Origin: Oxyruncus cristatus
Lineage: Eukaryota > Chordata > Aves > Passeriformes > Cotingidae
Assembly: GCA_013399855.1 (NCBI GenBank)
Contig: VXAY01004719.1
Span: 2,415,000 to 2,478,999 of the forward strand
Direction: 5' to 3'
DNA: 64,000 bases
Shown here: positions 37,932 to 49,129 of the stretch, piece after piece
Position numbering within the stretch: position 1 is the first letter of the stretch
Layout: every line of letters starts with the position of its first letter
Position numbers and translations under genes: made by a program
The notes under the pieces: generated by a model
Told to the model about the DNA's origin: nothing
Database searches by the model: none
The model's input: the letters and a program-made list of their open reading frames with translations, nothing else

Positions 37932-38440
37932 ACTGCATTCAGCTCAGGAGTCCCCAACAAAGGAAGGACATTGACCTGTTGGGGCAAGTCCAGAGGAGGA
38001 CTACCAAGATGATCAGAGGGCTGGAGCATCTCTCCTCTATGAGGAAAGGCTGAGAGAATTGGGACTGTTTGGCTTGGAGAAAAGAAGGCTTTGGGGTTAC
38101 CTAATTGCAGCCTTTCAGTGCCTGAAGGAAGTCTACAAGAAAGATGGAGAGAGACTTATTTTACAAGAGCATGTAGTGACAGGACAAGGGGGAACGGTTT
38201 CAAACTGAAGAGAGTAGGTTTAGATTAGATATCAGGAAGAAATTCTTCACTGTGAGGGTGGTGACACAATGGAACACACCACCCAGAGAAGCTGTGGAAG
38301 CCCCATCCCTGGAAGTGTTCAAGGCCATGTTGGATGGGACTTTGAGCAACCTGGTCTAGTGAAAGGTGTCCCTGCCCACACCAGGAACATGGTCTTTAAG
38401 ATCCCTTACAACCCAAAGCATTCTGTGATTCTATGATTCT
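37932..38440 (+). mobile_element. CR1 LINE, 3' half-kilobase fragment
   Basis: A 5'-truncated CR1 copy. The plus strand follows the CR1 ORF2 end (TTCAGCTCAGGAGTCCCCAA, GAGGAAAGGCTGAGAGAATT, TTGGCTTGGAGAAAAGAAGG, then the RFRLDIRKKFFT-coding part and CCCATCCCTGGAAGTGTTCA) and finishes with TTCTGTGATTCTATGATTCT. It is decayed by stops and indels. It lies antisense to DGKH. Confidence 0.92.
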
Positions 38441-40239
38441 TGTATCGCAGAAACTTCGTATTTATAAAGGCAGAACTAAACTTAGTGATGAAGACTGATT
38501 ACACTATCGAGAGCCTCACAATAAGGAGGCCTGCTTATTAAACTGGGAATTAAATTAACAACAGAATTCAAGATACTGGAATCTACTCCAGTGCCAAAAT
38601 ACTACCTTATTTTGATGAAAATTTTAACCTCGTCTTTGCTCAAATGATAGACCAGGATGGGAGCTAAACCAGGTCTTTGTACAAATTTCAGTGCTTGGGT
38701 TAAATGAAGTGGAAAGATTGCACTTTATTCCCCTTCCCACACAATTCATGCTCTACAAATAACTGGTTTTCACTTCCTGGTGCACTGCAGGTCTGTCCGA
38801 ACTTGCTCAGTTATAGCAACCAACACCAGTATGGCAGATCATGCCTTTCCCTCTTTCTCATTATATCTGGTCTTCTGCCCTTTCAGTAAAATGTATTTAC
38901 TTTTTTTCTAATATCTTTTTTCCCCAATCTCATTTTAAAAACAGACTGTTTCTTCTCTAGCTGACCTCTTTTAATTAGACTTAATAATCCAATACAGTAC
39001 TTCTTAACATGAGTGGGCATAAAATGCTCTATCTAGATGAAAACATTTGCTTGGACAGAAAAAAAAAATTAAAAAAGGATTAAAAAAAAAAGTGTGTGTA
39101 GAAAGCACAAAAACCAGAATTAAAGTATTTGCTCTGATAGTACATTTGGAAGGCACCATGAAATCTCCAATTCAATTCCCAAATTCCAATCACTCAACTG
39201 GAGATACACTGTTTAAGTTTGCTGCTGGGCTGATGTGGCATGAAATATGATATACAGACACACCTTGAACCAAACATCCCAGCTTTCTGCTCAATAGTTT
39301 CTGCTTTCCAATTTTTTCTCCCTATTATTTCAGAGCCAGACCAAGTCCACCACTTAGGCTGCACAAAACTCCCTCTTCCTCTCCCCACTTGCTTTCTAGT
39401 TTTAAACTGATAGACTGACATAGCTCTCTTCCTCTGTTAAAAGGCTGCTTATTCCCAGTTTAACAAATTTTTTTTTCTTTTTAAAATTAATTTCCATCAT
39501 GCTGAAAGGAAGTTTTCCATGTGCTCTACTTGGATGAGCGTGTTAGTTTCAGTGGGTCCTATTTTTAGCTGTTTTGCCTTGCTTTACAGTTTATTTCCTT
39601 AAATAGCAATCTGGATATGGACATAGAGCACAGATGAAAAATAAAACATATTTCCCGTTTCACATACATTTAGGGCCATGGACTTTTAAGTTTATAAACA
39701 GGAACATCTGAACTGAGGAGGAGTGAAATTCGGCATCATAAGGTTAAAATAAAAATTTTATTATTGTGACTTGGCAAGTTAAACCGATTTTTTTCATGGA
39801 AAATCAATCCACTTAATTTTAGACATTTTTTAATGATGGAGCTGCAGCAGCTGATATGGAATTTACTGGTAATCTTAATTATACTGTAAGCTTTATTCTG
39901 CATCCCCTTTAAACCTGAGGTGCTTCAGCTGAGGTGGACGGGATCTCCCTCTGGAGGCTTTCAGAGGCATCTTCCCTTCTCTCCTGACAAGGTAGGAAAC
40001 TTCACTTGGTTGCACAACAAGTTGGTTGCTCCATGAAAATACAGCCTAAGATGCTCATCCTCTCCCTCCCATTCCCCATTACCCATATACTGACTTGTAT
40101 TCCACCCCTCTGTCAACTATTGTGATGCAACCTGGATCAATGAAATTACTGAGGTAAAAAAATTTGTTTTCATCTCAGATCCCATCAAAGATTTCATTTA
40201 CAGAGAGAAACATAAAAATGCACCATGGGAGGCATTAAT
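38441..40239 (-). other. Intron segment, nothing recognised
   Basis: AT-rich sequence with A runs near 39060-39092. No exon, RNA or repeat could be supported. Confidence 0.5.
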
Positions 40240-40285
40240 TTGTGAGTCCCTTCCCACTCAGAATACTGTATGATTCCGTGATTCA
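40240..40285 (+). mobile_element. Short CR1 tail remnant
   Basis: GTCCCTTCCAAC-type sequence (here GAGTCCCTTCCCACTCAGAA) followed by CTGTATGATTCCGTGATTC, which matches the CR1 3' UTR end and its 8-bp tail repeat. Only about 45 bp can be recognised; the part upstream is too diverged. Confidence 0.5.
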
Positions 40286-42490
40286 TCTCTGAATGGGGAC
40301 ACCAATGGTTAATAGAATCAGTACAGTTTCACCATCCTAGTAGTTTGAGTGCAAAAACACTACAGTGAAGACACCAAAACCAAAAAAACTTGCAAAACCT
40401 CACTTGAAATCTGAGGAAAGTGCAGTTCCTAGTGGTTCTGCCCAAACCAGGGAAAAATGGTAAGCTTTCTGATAAAAGTATCCTATTCCATGAAGCAGAG
40501 ATGAGGAAAGACCAGATGGAATTTTCAAACATGTTAGCAAGTCATGTAACCACATTAGTTAACAACATTGGCATAACTTCTTTAGCAATGCAGACATATC
40601 AAACACAGGACCAGGAGCTTGATGGTTTTCATAGCATTGATATACAAGTTTGAATTAACCGAAATATCCTTCTGCAAACAGTGCAATGCATTTACCTGTG
40701 CACTTTTTTACTGCGTTTATTTCAGGCTTCCGCCCTCTTTTCCTTATCTGCATTTTCACTCTACATTCTAGCAAGCTCATCTTCCATAACTACGTAATTA
40801 CCGCAGTGACAACCCTTGCACTTAATCTGCCTTAATCTTTGAGAAATCAGTCTTTTCATTTATATGATAATATATAACAAAATATGGTAATACAAAATAA
40901 AAGCCTTCTCCTGTGAGGATACTTCTGTGCTGTCAGTAACTTCCAGAACTGATTCCAAATGTTCACTGACTCCAAATGGGTTTTCCTTTTTTACAGTACT
41001 CTGTGTAGTAGTTAAGTGGGAAACTTAGTCAAGATTGAGACCAGAACTTTTTTCTTTGATTTAATCTTATGTTTAGTATTTTACAGTTTTTTACTAGAAC
41101 TGTTTAATGAAATGAACAATTTAAAGAAGGTATTTTTGATGATAGTGATATTCAGAGCACACTTCTGCTTTATAGCAATGCAGACAGTGCAATATGCATT
41201 GTAATAGAAACATCAATAAACCAAAGCTATTTAATTGTTTAATACTATACAATGCTAACAGTTGACATTTAATAGTAACGTTTAAGAGTAACTTAGGTAA
41301 AAGAAGAATGTAGCTGTGTGCTCAATAGGCAACTATTATCTTGCTTCTTTGTGCTTTGAAAATAAGGTATTTTAAACTATCATTTTATCTACTGGTACAC
41401 ATCAGTAAGTATTCAGCAACACAGTATAATACTCTCCTTGACAGCTTCTAAATATCTGTTCCAACAATGTCAAGTACATAGTTATTTCAGTAAAGTAAGA
41501 TTTAAAGTATCTGACTTCTCTGTAAAAAGATTCAAGAGGAAGCTGATGAACCGTTGCCAAAATGTATTTTTTTAAATTGACATAATAATTAAGAAAATTA
41601 GTATGAAAGCAGGCACAAACCACTTATTAGGCAATGTTTACACTAAGTGTTCACCACTAATAATTTTCATCTTCACAGAAATTGGGATCAAAATAAAACT
41701 AGGATAATATTTTTATATCTTCATCAGCAACACAAAGTTTGATTCCTGCACAGTGATATTCTGGATCTTTGCTATTGGCAGTGAATATGAAAAGTTTGAG
41801 AAGAAAACATTAGGAGGAAGAGGGAGAAATGGTTTCAGGTAAGTGACATTTCTATACCTCCAATTAAAGAAAATGTAAGAAGACAATTGCTACATGAAGA
41901 AATAGATATCCACTGCACATTAAGAAAATAAACCAGTAACAGATAATGGCATGTATTACAAAGATAAAGAGAGACAGATGTATGCTAATACAAAAATATA
42001 ATTTAAAATATGAAAAGGAAACAAAGGATAAAGCATAAATAGACACGAGACCATAAGAGCTCGGAAATACTGAAATGAACATGATTTCCTCCAATATACT
42101 GTCGATTAAAAAACGCATCTGTTTTAGAAAAAATTAAGCTCATCGCAGTTAAATTTACTGAACTTAAATGCTACTGCTGATATTAGCTCAGTTAAAATCC
42201 ATCATTTTTCGACACATTTGCCTTTACACAGAAATCTGATTTTACAGATACATAGAGTTCACAGGCTTAATATTCTTACAATACTTACTGCTTCACTGAG
42301 TCTCTAGAACTATATCTTCAACATAAACCAAAGTCTAGTCTAACTCATTTCTCAGGAGTTTTCTCACAAATCTGCAAAATAGAAAGATTTCAAGTATGTA
42401 CTGTGGCTTCTCTGCCTCTCAAGGCTTTTATATGCCACTGCCCTCAGTTAAATTTATTACTCCCCACATAATCTAATATAGAAAGAATTC
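40286..42490 (-). other. Intron segment, nothing recognised
   Basis: AT-rich sequence with chance frames only. No mobile element or exon was recognised. Confidence 0.5.
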
Positions 42491-42494
42491 ACCC

Positions 42495-42532
42495 GATTGG
42501 TTAAACTGCACAGTAAAATGTTGCTATATAAA
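42495..42532 (+). promoter_or_regulatory. Possible core promoter: inverted CCAAT box plus TATA box
   Basis: GATTGG (inverted CCAAT, 42495-42500) lies about 25 bp upstream of TATATAAA (42525-42532). If the TATA box is used, transcription would start near 42556, about 180 bp before the signal-peptide-like ATG at 42734. Both motifs are common in AT-rich DNA, so this is only a candidate. Confidence 0.2.
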
Positions 42533-42733
42533 GCAATATTTTGAGCTTCCAGCTTGGGATGTTCCATTGAGCACAACATTTTGAAGGAAAAGAGAATTTC
42601 CATCTACGAGTAAATAGAAAGCTACACTCCAAATATTTTCAGCTATTTGAGATATTTTTAAACATCTGCATTTCTTATCAGCATTGGCGTTGTTCAAACT
42701 GGAGAGAAACGTGAGACTGAACCATCCAGAAGC

Positions 42734-42785
42734 ATGAAGAAGGGAACAGCCATTCTGCTCCTCCTCACTGCCTGCCCAGGGTCAG
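42734..42785 (+). CDS. Candidate signal-peptide exon of an unrecognised nested gene (speculative)
   Basis: The ATG at 42734 (A at -3) opens a frame starting MKKGTAILLLLTACPGS: two Lys, a leucine-rich core, then small residues, the layout of a secretory signal peptide. After 17 codons plus one base comes TCAG|GTAAGAG, a consensus splice donor in phase 1, the phase typical of leader exons of many secreted and immunoglobulin-superfamily genes. Candidate CCAAT and TATA boxes lie upstream. Two downstream acceptors keep the frame open: after CCTTCCCAG at 43108, and after TTTCCTATAG at 47471. I recognise no known protein. Unspliced, the frame runs on to 42919. It would lie on the strand opposite DGKH. 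A chance combination of motifs remains more likely than a gene. Confidence 0.18.
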
Positions 42786-45700
42786 GTAAGAGATGGGGGG
42801 TTATGAAGAAAATAAACAAAACACAGAAAAGAAAGCACTTCTTCTCATCTCCCAACACCTTTAATGTTCACACAAAAGCCTTCTTGCAACAGATGACCTC
42901 TATCCCTCAGGTGATTTAAACATTGAAATATGAAAGGCACAAGGTGGGACCCAAAATTCCGAAGAGGGAGGATGACACATGAGAAGAAAAAAGGAGGGTG
43001 GATGCAATGACACAAGTGATTTAAGTCCAAAAGCACTGGAGTGAAGGACAGGGAAGAAAAAGCATGGAAGCAACACGAAGTGAAAACATTGCCCTCTGCC
43101 TTCCCAGGTCACCTCAACCAGTTGACATATGGCACCTTGACTTGTCTACACATCCTAAAAGCGTCTACTAATGTCTTTAACTAAGAGCTTAGTAAAAAAA
43201 AAGATCATTTTTTCTTGCCTAAACCAGATGACTAAAGCAATCTTCTAATAAAGAAAAATCAGTTGTTTATTCCAGCACTTGCCTTTGTTCTCATTAAATA
43301 TGTCTCTTCTGCACATATTATCGATTTACCTACCTATAAGGGAAGTGAAATGGCTTAGGTGTTCATTAGCAGACGCATCTTCCCTGTTTTGCAAACAACA
43401 ACTTTAATGCCTATTATACAGTGTTTCCTTCTGCAAAAGTCAGCTGAGCTCCTAAGTCTTGTGTAAATTCAATTCACCGATACACTTAGTAAATGAAAAT
43501 GCAATTCTCTTTCCTATGCTATTTTGATTGGTACCTCCCAGGAAGATATTAACAAAATAAATCACAAAGTGCTTGACACTGTGCTTAAACAGAAGTCTTA
43601 AACTGGTAGAACTGCCCTACTCAAAGTCATTCTCATGTAGTGGAAGAGGGCATGAGAAAGATTAGATCTGTGAGATTTGCCTTGAACAGGTGAGTGAAAC
43701 TATGACTGCGAGTATTCAGAAAGTTACTTGTGAGTGACTTGCTCTTGTGATCCAAACACACAGCTACCTTGTTCAGGTTCTTATTTAACTAGCTCTTCCA
43801 AGGTAACTAATTTTCAAGAGGTGACCTAAATGCTAGGTAGGACTTGTTAGCCCACTTTATACTAAGCACCGTCACCTTTTTGGAAGCAGAGATCATCTCC
43901 AACTATCTGGAGCAGTTACTGTATACTACAGCAGAAGAGAATGAATGGACCACAGAATGGTTAACACACACCCAAAACTAAATTGCTGTGAACTGGGAAG
44001 AGAAGGGAAGCAGTAATATCCTGCAACTGACTCCATTAGGCTGATACCACTGACATCCATTAGGGTCCATGTTAGCAAGTCCTACTACTGACTGATAAGG
44101 TAAAAACTGGCAAAGAACAGAAAGTGACAAAAAAGAAAAGGGACACCCGAAAGACGGGAAGGGGAGGTGTGAAGGGTGGAAATGAGAATAGTTGCTTTGG
44201 AAAGGCACCTTTTTTGTTCCACTGGCTATAGAGGGAGTTTGGGTGACAAGGTAGATGGCTAACTTTGGTATCAGTGAAATGAACTGACAAATCCCATGTT
44301 ACCTACTCCTTCCAGAGGTCAGTTATAAAAGAAGTAATTACATTCACAATACAAAAGCTACATTTCCCTCTATTATCCCCTGTTAGCTGTACACATTCGC
44401 ACAATTTTTTATTGCAAAACAATTTGGTTCAACAAAGTAGTTTTTTAATTAATTTTTCATACAGCTTTTCCGACAATCTATTTTCACCTCAGAAAGCACC
44501 CTGGTTTTATACTCAGACTGATGGATAAAAGCATTTCAGATGACAGATATCATCTATATTTATTTGCATCATAAAGCGATTTCTAAAGGCAAAGCATGAT
44601 AAAAAGAGTATGAATTCTCCAATGAAAGAGGTATTAATATTTGCATTTATGATGCAATTACGCAAAAACATTGCTTGAGAAATGTTGCATGGACACGATA
44701 TGTGGATAACGCAAACCTAAGCAGCAAGAAGAGCTAACTGAGAAAATTATATAGGTAACAAAAAATAAAGACTTCCTTTTTCTCAAAAAAAAAAAAAAAA
44801 CACCAAAAAAACACTCATCCATACTTTAGACTTGTACCATTTTGTTTATAGCAAAACAGATGAAGATCAGTTCATTATTACCAGACACCTTTCCAGATAC
44901 ATCTGCTATATCTCAACTCTGAAGGTTATTAGTTCATGACTTTATTAGAGAAGCCTAGGAGTAACCAGGTAAGTAGAACGCAGTTCATTAGCAGCTCTGA
45001 ACAGAGTACATGTTAATTCAGTGTTACAACATGTAAAGTGAATGGAATTAAGGAAAGCAATTTTAGATAATGAAATTTTAAATATTTTATATTCTATTTA
45101 GTTGCTTCCAGACTCCATTGGACAAAAGACAGACAGACAGAATCAGCTACAGAGTTAATTATCCCTCTTTCAGATCTTTCTAGTGAAATAGCCTGTTGTC
45201 TTGATAAATTGATTCACAAAACTAATGCTGAGGTTTGAAATCAAGACATTAACTGAACGGCTGAATTATGGCTCTGTTTGTTTTTTTTTTTTTTCCTCTG
45301 AGAAAACTTCTGGTTCTGGCTTTGACAAATTCGCTGGACAAAAAAGCTACAAAGTGTTAAAAAAAAAAAGTGGAGTAATCATTAAAAATACACATATTTC
45401 AAGATCATCTGTAATTTTTTTATTGCCATCCAATCCCTGAAACCATTGACACATTCATTGGGAAAAAATGCTGGGCACTGCCAAGGTATATTGTTTATTG
45501 GCATAGAGACCAAGCACTCAAATGAGTAGTTCCATCAGGTATGTATTTAGCATAAACCAAACATCATTTGCAATGAAATGATGTAACAAATGCAGAAGCT
45601 AAAAAGAATGAGAAGCTGTGAAACAGAAGCAAGCAAGTGTAGCGCTCAAAATAACGCGGGGATGGGATTAGATTTCTAAGGCACTAACTCGAGGTACAGC

Positions 45701-45819
45701 AACACAATTATAGCAATTATGTGATATATAGACATTAAAAACTATGTATAATGAAATTATAAAATTGGTTTTTTAAAAAAATAAGATTGCGGAGCGTGCA
45801 ACTGTTTCTTGAATCATTC
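42786..45819 (-). other. DGKH intron (or intron of the speculative nested gene); nothing recognised
   Basis: AT-rich sequence. A poly(A) run lies at 44785-44800 and T and A runs near 45281-45294 and 45359-45369. No mobile element was recognised. Confidence 0.45.
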
Positions 45820-47010
45820 TTTCCTTTGACACTGTCAAAGGTTGGCTGGCACCCACTCCCAACAGGTGCACGAATGCCATGGCCAATGCCAGTCCAGCCC
45901 TGCTGACTCACTGTGGCAGGTGCTTCCTGTCAGTTTTCCCCCCCAGAAGGGAAGGTGACCCTCCAGCCATGCCATTCATAGTTGAGAAATGGAGAGACAC
46001 CTTAAATGCCTGGCAGATGCCCAGCCAGCATGCTGCATCCAAAGGTCATTCTCTGGTGTCAGCTTCTTGAAAACTCACCAACACTTCCTGTTCCTTTCTT
46101 CTGGTTAAACACTTGCAATAGGAAAAAGTGTCTCTGGACGCATAACCAGGACTATGGACATTCCATGAGTCCCACAGTAATAAACTACTTGAGCAACTGA
46201 GCTTTCGAAAAGGACAGCCAGTTCTTACCCCAAAATTATGCTCATGTAGCAGAAGTGATCTCTTTTTAATTGACTTTCCAATTCATTGGTTTCCAAGGCT
46301 TTCCTCATTTCCTACAAGGATAAAAGGACCATATTCTCTATCATACCCATGAAATTGCCCAGAATAAGAACATCTATTTACTTTCATTCACTAAATTCAC
46401 AAGAAGCTGTTCAGGAGAAAACATTAAAGGTTTGGGGTTTGAATCACTGGGGCAGATCTACTGAGGTCTTTTGCTGGGAGTATGGGAGCTCACAACCAAA
46501 CAGAAATCATCCCAACACCCTTTCCAGCAAGAAGTCTTTTGATGTTCCTTTCATGGAGTAGTTCAGAAGCTCCACAATGAGGCAGAGAAGACCTCTCTTT
46601 ATTACACTCTAAAACCCACACAAATATGGCGCTCTCTCCCCTTCCCAAGGGCTTCTACCTGCCTTCAACTTCTCTCATAAGTCATTAGATAAGCCAGGCT
46701 TGTCCATGCCCTGATGGGTAAACAGGCAGCTTTTCTGTAATGGCTTTGTAACAGCCTCTCCAGACATGATGTTCTCTCTCTTTTGGGGAGTGGCTTTTCT
46801 CTAGAGGAGGATCCAGGTTGTCCTCTGGGACTCCTGAGTTTGTTATAGTTGCTTCTTCCTGTCTAGGAATGGAAAAGCTTTTGATACTAGCTAAACAGTC
46901 ATATACTAAGGTTTGGTGGCATAACAGAACCATTAGCCAGCCGGCCTCCACCTTCTTTTCCTTTAGGAGGGCATAGCAAAAGGCACCAAACAACTCTAAA
47001 CCCTGGATCT
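45820..47010. other. Unexplained block of more balanced base composition, possible old retroelement
   Basis: About 1.2 kb is visibly less AT-rich than its flanks. On the minus strand a 102-codon frame (46685-46993) ends near an AATAAA signal (plus coordinates 46598-46603), itself followed by a T/CT-rich stretch. On the plus strand the left part (45879-46200) also ends near AATAAA (about 46180). This arrangement recalls retroelement ends, but I recognise no terminal repeats, no known family and no conserved protein motif. Confidence 0.25.
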
Positions 47011-48521
47011 AATACTTCATTATAATCTATAATATGCCTATAAATATTGAAAATTCATGACTAGCAAGTGAAACATTTAAGAACTTTGCACACAAACCTC
47101 TCCCTAACTACCCACAGTCTTACAGGGCAAGACTGCTTTGTAGACTGGCAATTCTCAGGGCTTTCTTCAATTGAACATGTTCTTCGGAAGCCCTGTTGGA
47201 CTTAGAAGTTTGCCCTTCCACCTCCTTCCATCACTTCTATGGCTCCCCTGTTCTCCAGCAAATTCCCAAAATCTAAAGGTACCAACTCCCCCACCTCTGC
47301 ACTCCTCACCGGAAAGCAAGAGGCAGAAAATGGTAAGCAAGCTGTCTTCTATACTGTTTCCCACACTCCCATTCATCTGAAGAAAAAATAAACAACATTT
47401 GTACAGGTAACTACAAATAAATCCATTTAAATACTTCTACCGTCTGTCATAGTGTTTCTTGTTTCCTATAGCAATGAATGACCTGAAAACCTGGTATGAA
47501 TTCGCTCTTCTTGGAGGCCCAGAAACTACTCATGAGAACAGAGTGGAAAGTACACTGAAGAGGTGTTAAAACAGATGTTGTCTCCCAAAGCAATACATCT
47601 TGTACCTTCATTTTCACAGCAATCAAAATCTCAGCTCCTAAGAAATCACTGGTTTTTGGCAGCCTATATATTAGGCCTCATCCTTGAACTCAGATTTCTG
47701 ACTAAGACAAAATAAAGTTACCCAGGCCTTTTGTTTGTTCTCCAACTTCTGCTTCGTTCATGATAAGAGACTGTTTTTAACACAGTCAGATTTTGAAGAG
47801 CATTCAGTATCAACAACTCCCATTTATGTATGGAACTAAGTCACTATGGATCTGCTGGATGCTGAGTGTTCTTAAAGAGCTAACCCATCTACTACTAGTG
47901 TATCACTTCACATACTATTCGCTGGACCTAAAGATGACATTGACAGACAGACAGTGCACTACTCAGGTTAGGCACACAAGGAGAACAATTCTGTCATGGT
48001 ACAAAAATGCCTTTTATAATAATACACTCTTCCTCGTATCTCTGAACTTAAGTGTTTAAATCACATACTCAGTACAGATTTCACTACTGAAAATAAAATA
48101 AACTTCCCGAGTACCCTCATTTTTCAAACACTTGCACAATTCATCCGATGTTGTGGCAGGTCATGAAACAGACAATCTTCTCTCTGTGCACATGGGTACA
48201 TGAGTTTTAATTTGATACTTTCTTGATACTAAAATATTTGGAAGCGGTCATCATTGAACGACTGAAGGGAATACACCATGATTAAAATTACACAGCTTTT
48301 GTTTCTGGGCCGTTCATTGGGAAGGTAAGAATTCATATTCTTCTGAAAACTAAAGAGGAGGTATGGGCATTCCCAGTTGTTGTCATGGATACAGCTGCTG
48401 AGAAAAATGTCATTGTACCCCTTCAGATAAATGTGTGAGCCAACTGCCTGGAATACATGGTGGCAAAATCACCACAGATGTTAAACATTTTCACATGGCC
48501 ACCACATTCCTCTTAAAATGT

Positions 48522-48532
<11 letters not shown>
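47011..48532 (-). other. Intron segment, nothing firm
   Basis: AT-rich sequence with a pyrimidine-rich stretch at 47210-47300, which gives accidental proline/serine-rich frames on both strands. It contains the speculative terminal exon and poly(A) signal described separately. Confidence 0.45.
47472..47569 (+). CDS. Candidate terminal exon of the same speculative nested gene
   Basis: A pyrimidine-rich stretch ending TTTCTTGTTTCCTATAG gives a good 3' splice site. Joined to the phase-1 donor at 42785, the frame reads Ala and then 31 codons (starting MNDLKTWYEF) to TAA at 47567-47569. The predicted product would be about 49 residues, mostly signal peptide plus a short hydrophilic peptide with one Cys near the end. 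AATAAA follows at 47711-47716 with a T/GT-rich stretch after it. No homologue is recognised and the pairing with the upstream exon is my inference. Confidence 0.13.
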
Positions 48533-48554
<22 letters not shown>

Positions 48555-48563
48555 TAAAAAAAA
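48533..48563. repeat. Poly(A) tract, 22 A plus interrupted A run
   Basis: A22, one T, then A8. No source element is recognised upstream. Confidence 0.75.
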
Positions 48564-48981
48564 GAAAGTTATTTTTAAACATAAAGGTTATGCCATGAAG
48601 GAAGAAAAGGCTAGTCAGTCAAAAAAAAACGTTGGCACTTTCATAGTTCATGATGTCATGGAGGAAAAAATATTATGGAACAATAGTATGAGTAAAGGAT
48701 CAAGTGTCAGCCCAGCTTCGAGTTATCTGGATTTTGTTAGCATGTGTTATAACAGGATTGTTAACTACAATAACTATATTTCTTAGGTCAATTGTCAATT
48801 TAAACCCAAAACAAACAAATAAGAAAGGGCAACAAACACACATTGGAAAACTCTACCAGGGAAGCTCTGATTCTGATTAGACTATCTCAAAGTGCACATC
48901 ATCATTTGTACATGGACCAGAGCTCTTTGAATCTTCTTCCACTTCAGCTTTCCATTAACTATTTACTGGAGACACAGATCA

Positions 48982-48982
<1 letters not shown>

Positions 48983-49013
<31 letters not shown>
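48983..49013. repeat. Poly(A) tract of 31 A next to the assembly gap
   Basis: A pure A31 run followed by GAAAAAG, A7 and T6, then the N run. The homopolymer probably caused the assembly break. Confidence 0.8.
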
Positions 49014-49015
<2 letters not shown>

Positions 49016-49044
49016 AAAAGTTTAAAAACAAAAAAAATTTTTTC

Positions 49045-49129
49045 NNNNNNNNNNNNNNNNNNNNNNNNNNNNNNNNNNNNNNNNNNNNNNNNNNNNNNNN
49101 NNNNNNNNNNNNNNNNNNNNNNNNNNNNN
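49045..49129. other. Assembly gap (85 N)
   Basis: An undetermined run between an A/T homopolymer region and a short C run (CCCCC). The N count may or may not reflect the true length. A minus-strand open frame that spans it (48963-49214) is an artefact. Confidence 0.99.

Noticed and set aside
37580..38029. 149-codon minus-strand open frame
   Set aside because: Its first ~30 codons are antisense CR1 and the rest is AT-rich intron; no conserved motif.
45225..45440. Plus-strand frame after a long T run, considered as an exon for the nested-gene candidate
   Set aside because: The acceptor is not convincing (TTTTCCTCTGAG), the translation is lysine-rich low complexity, and nothing is recognised.
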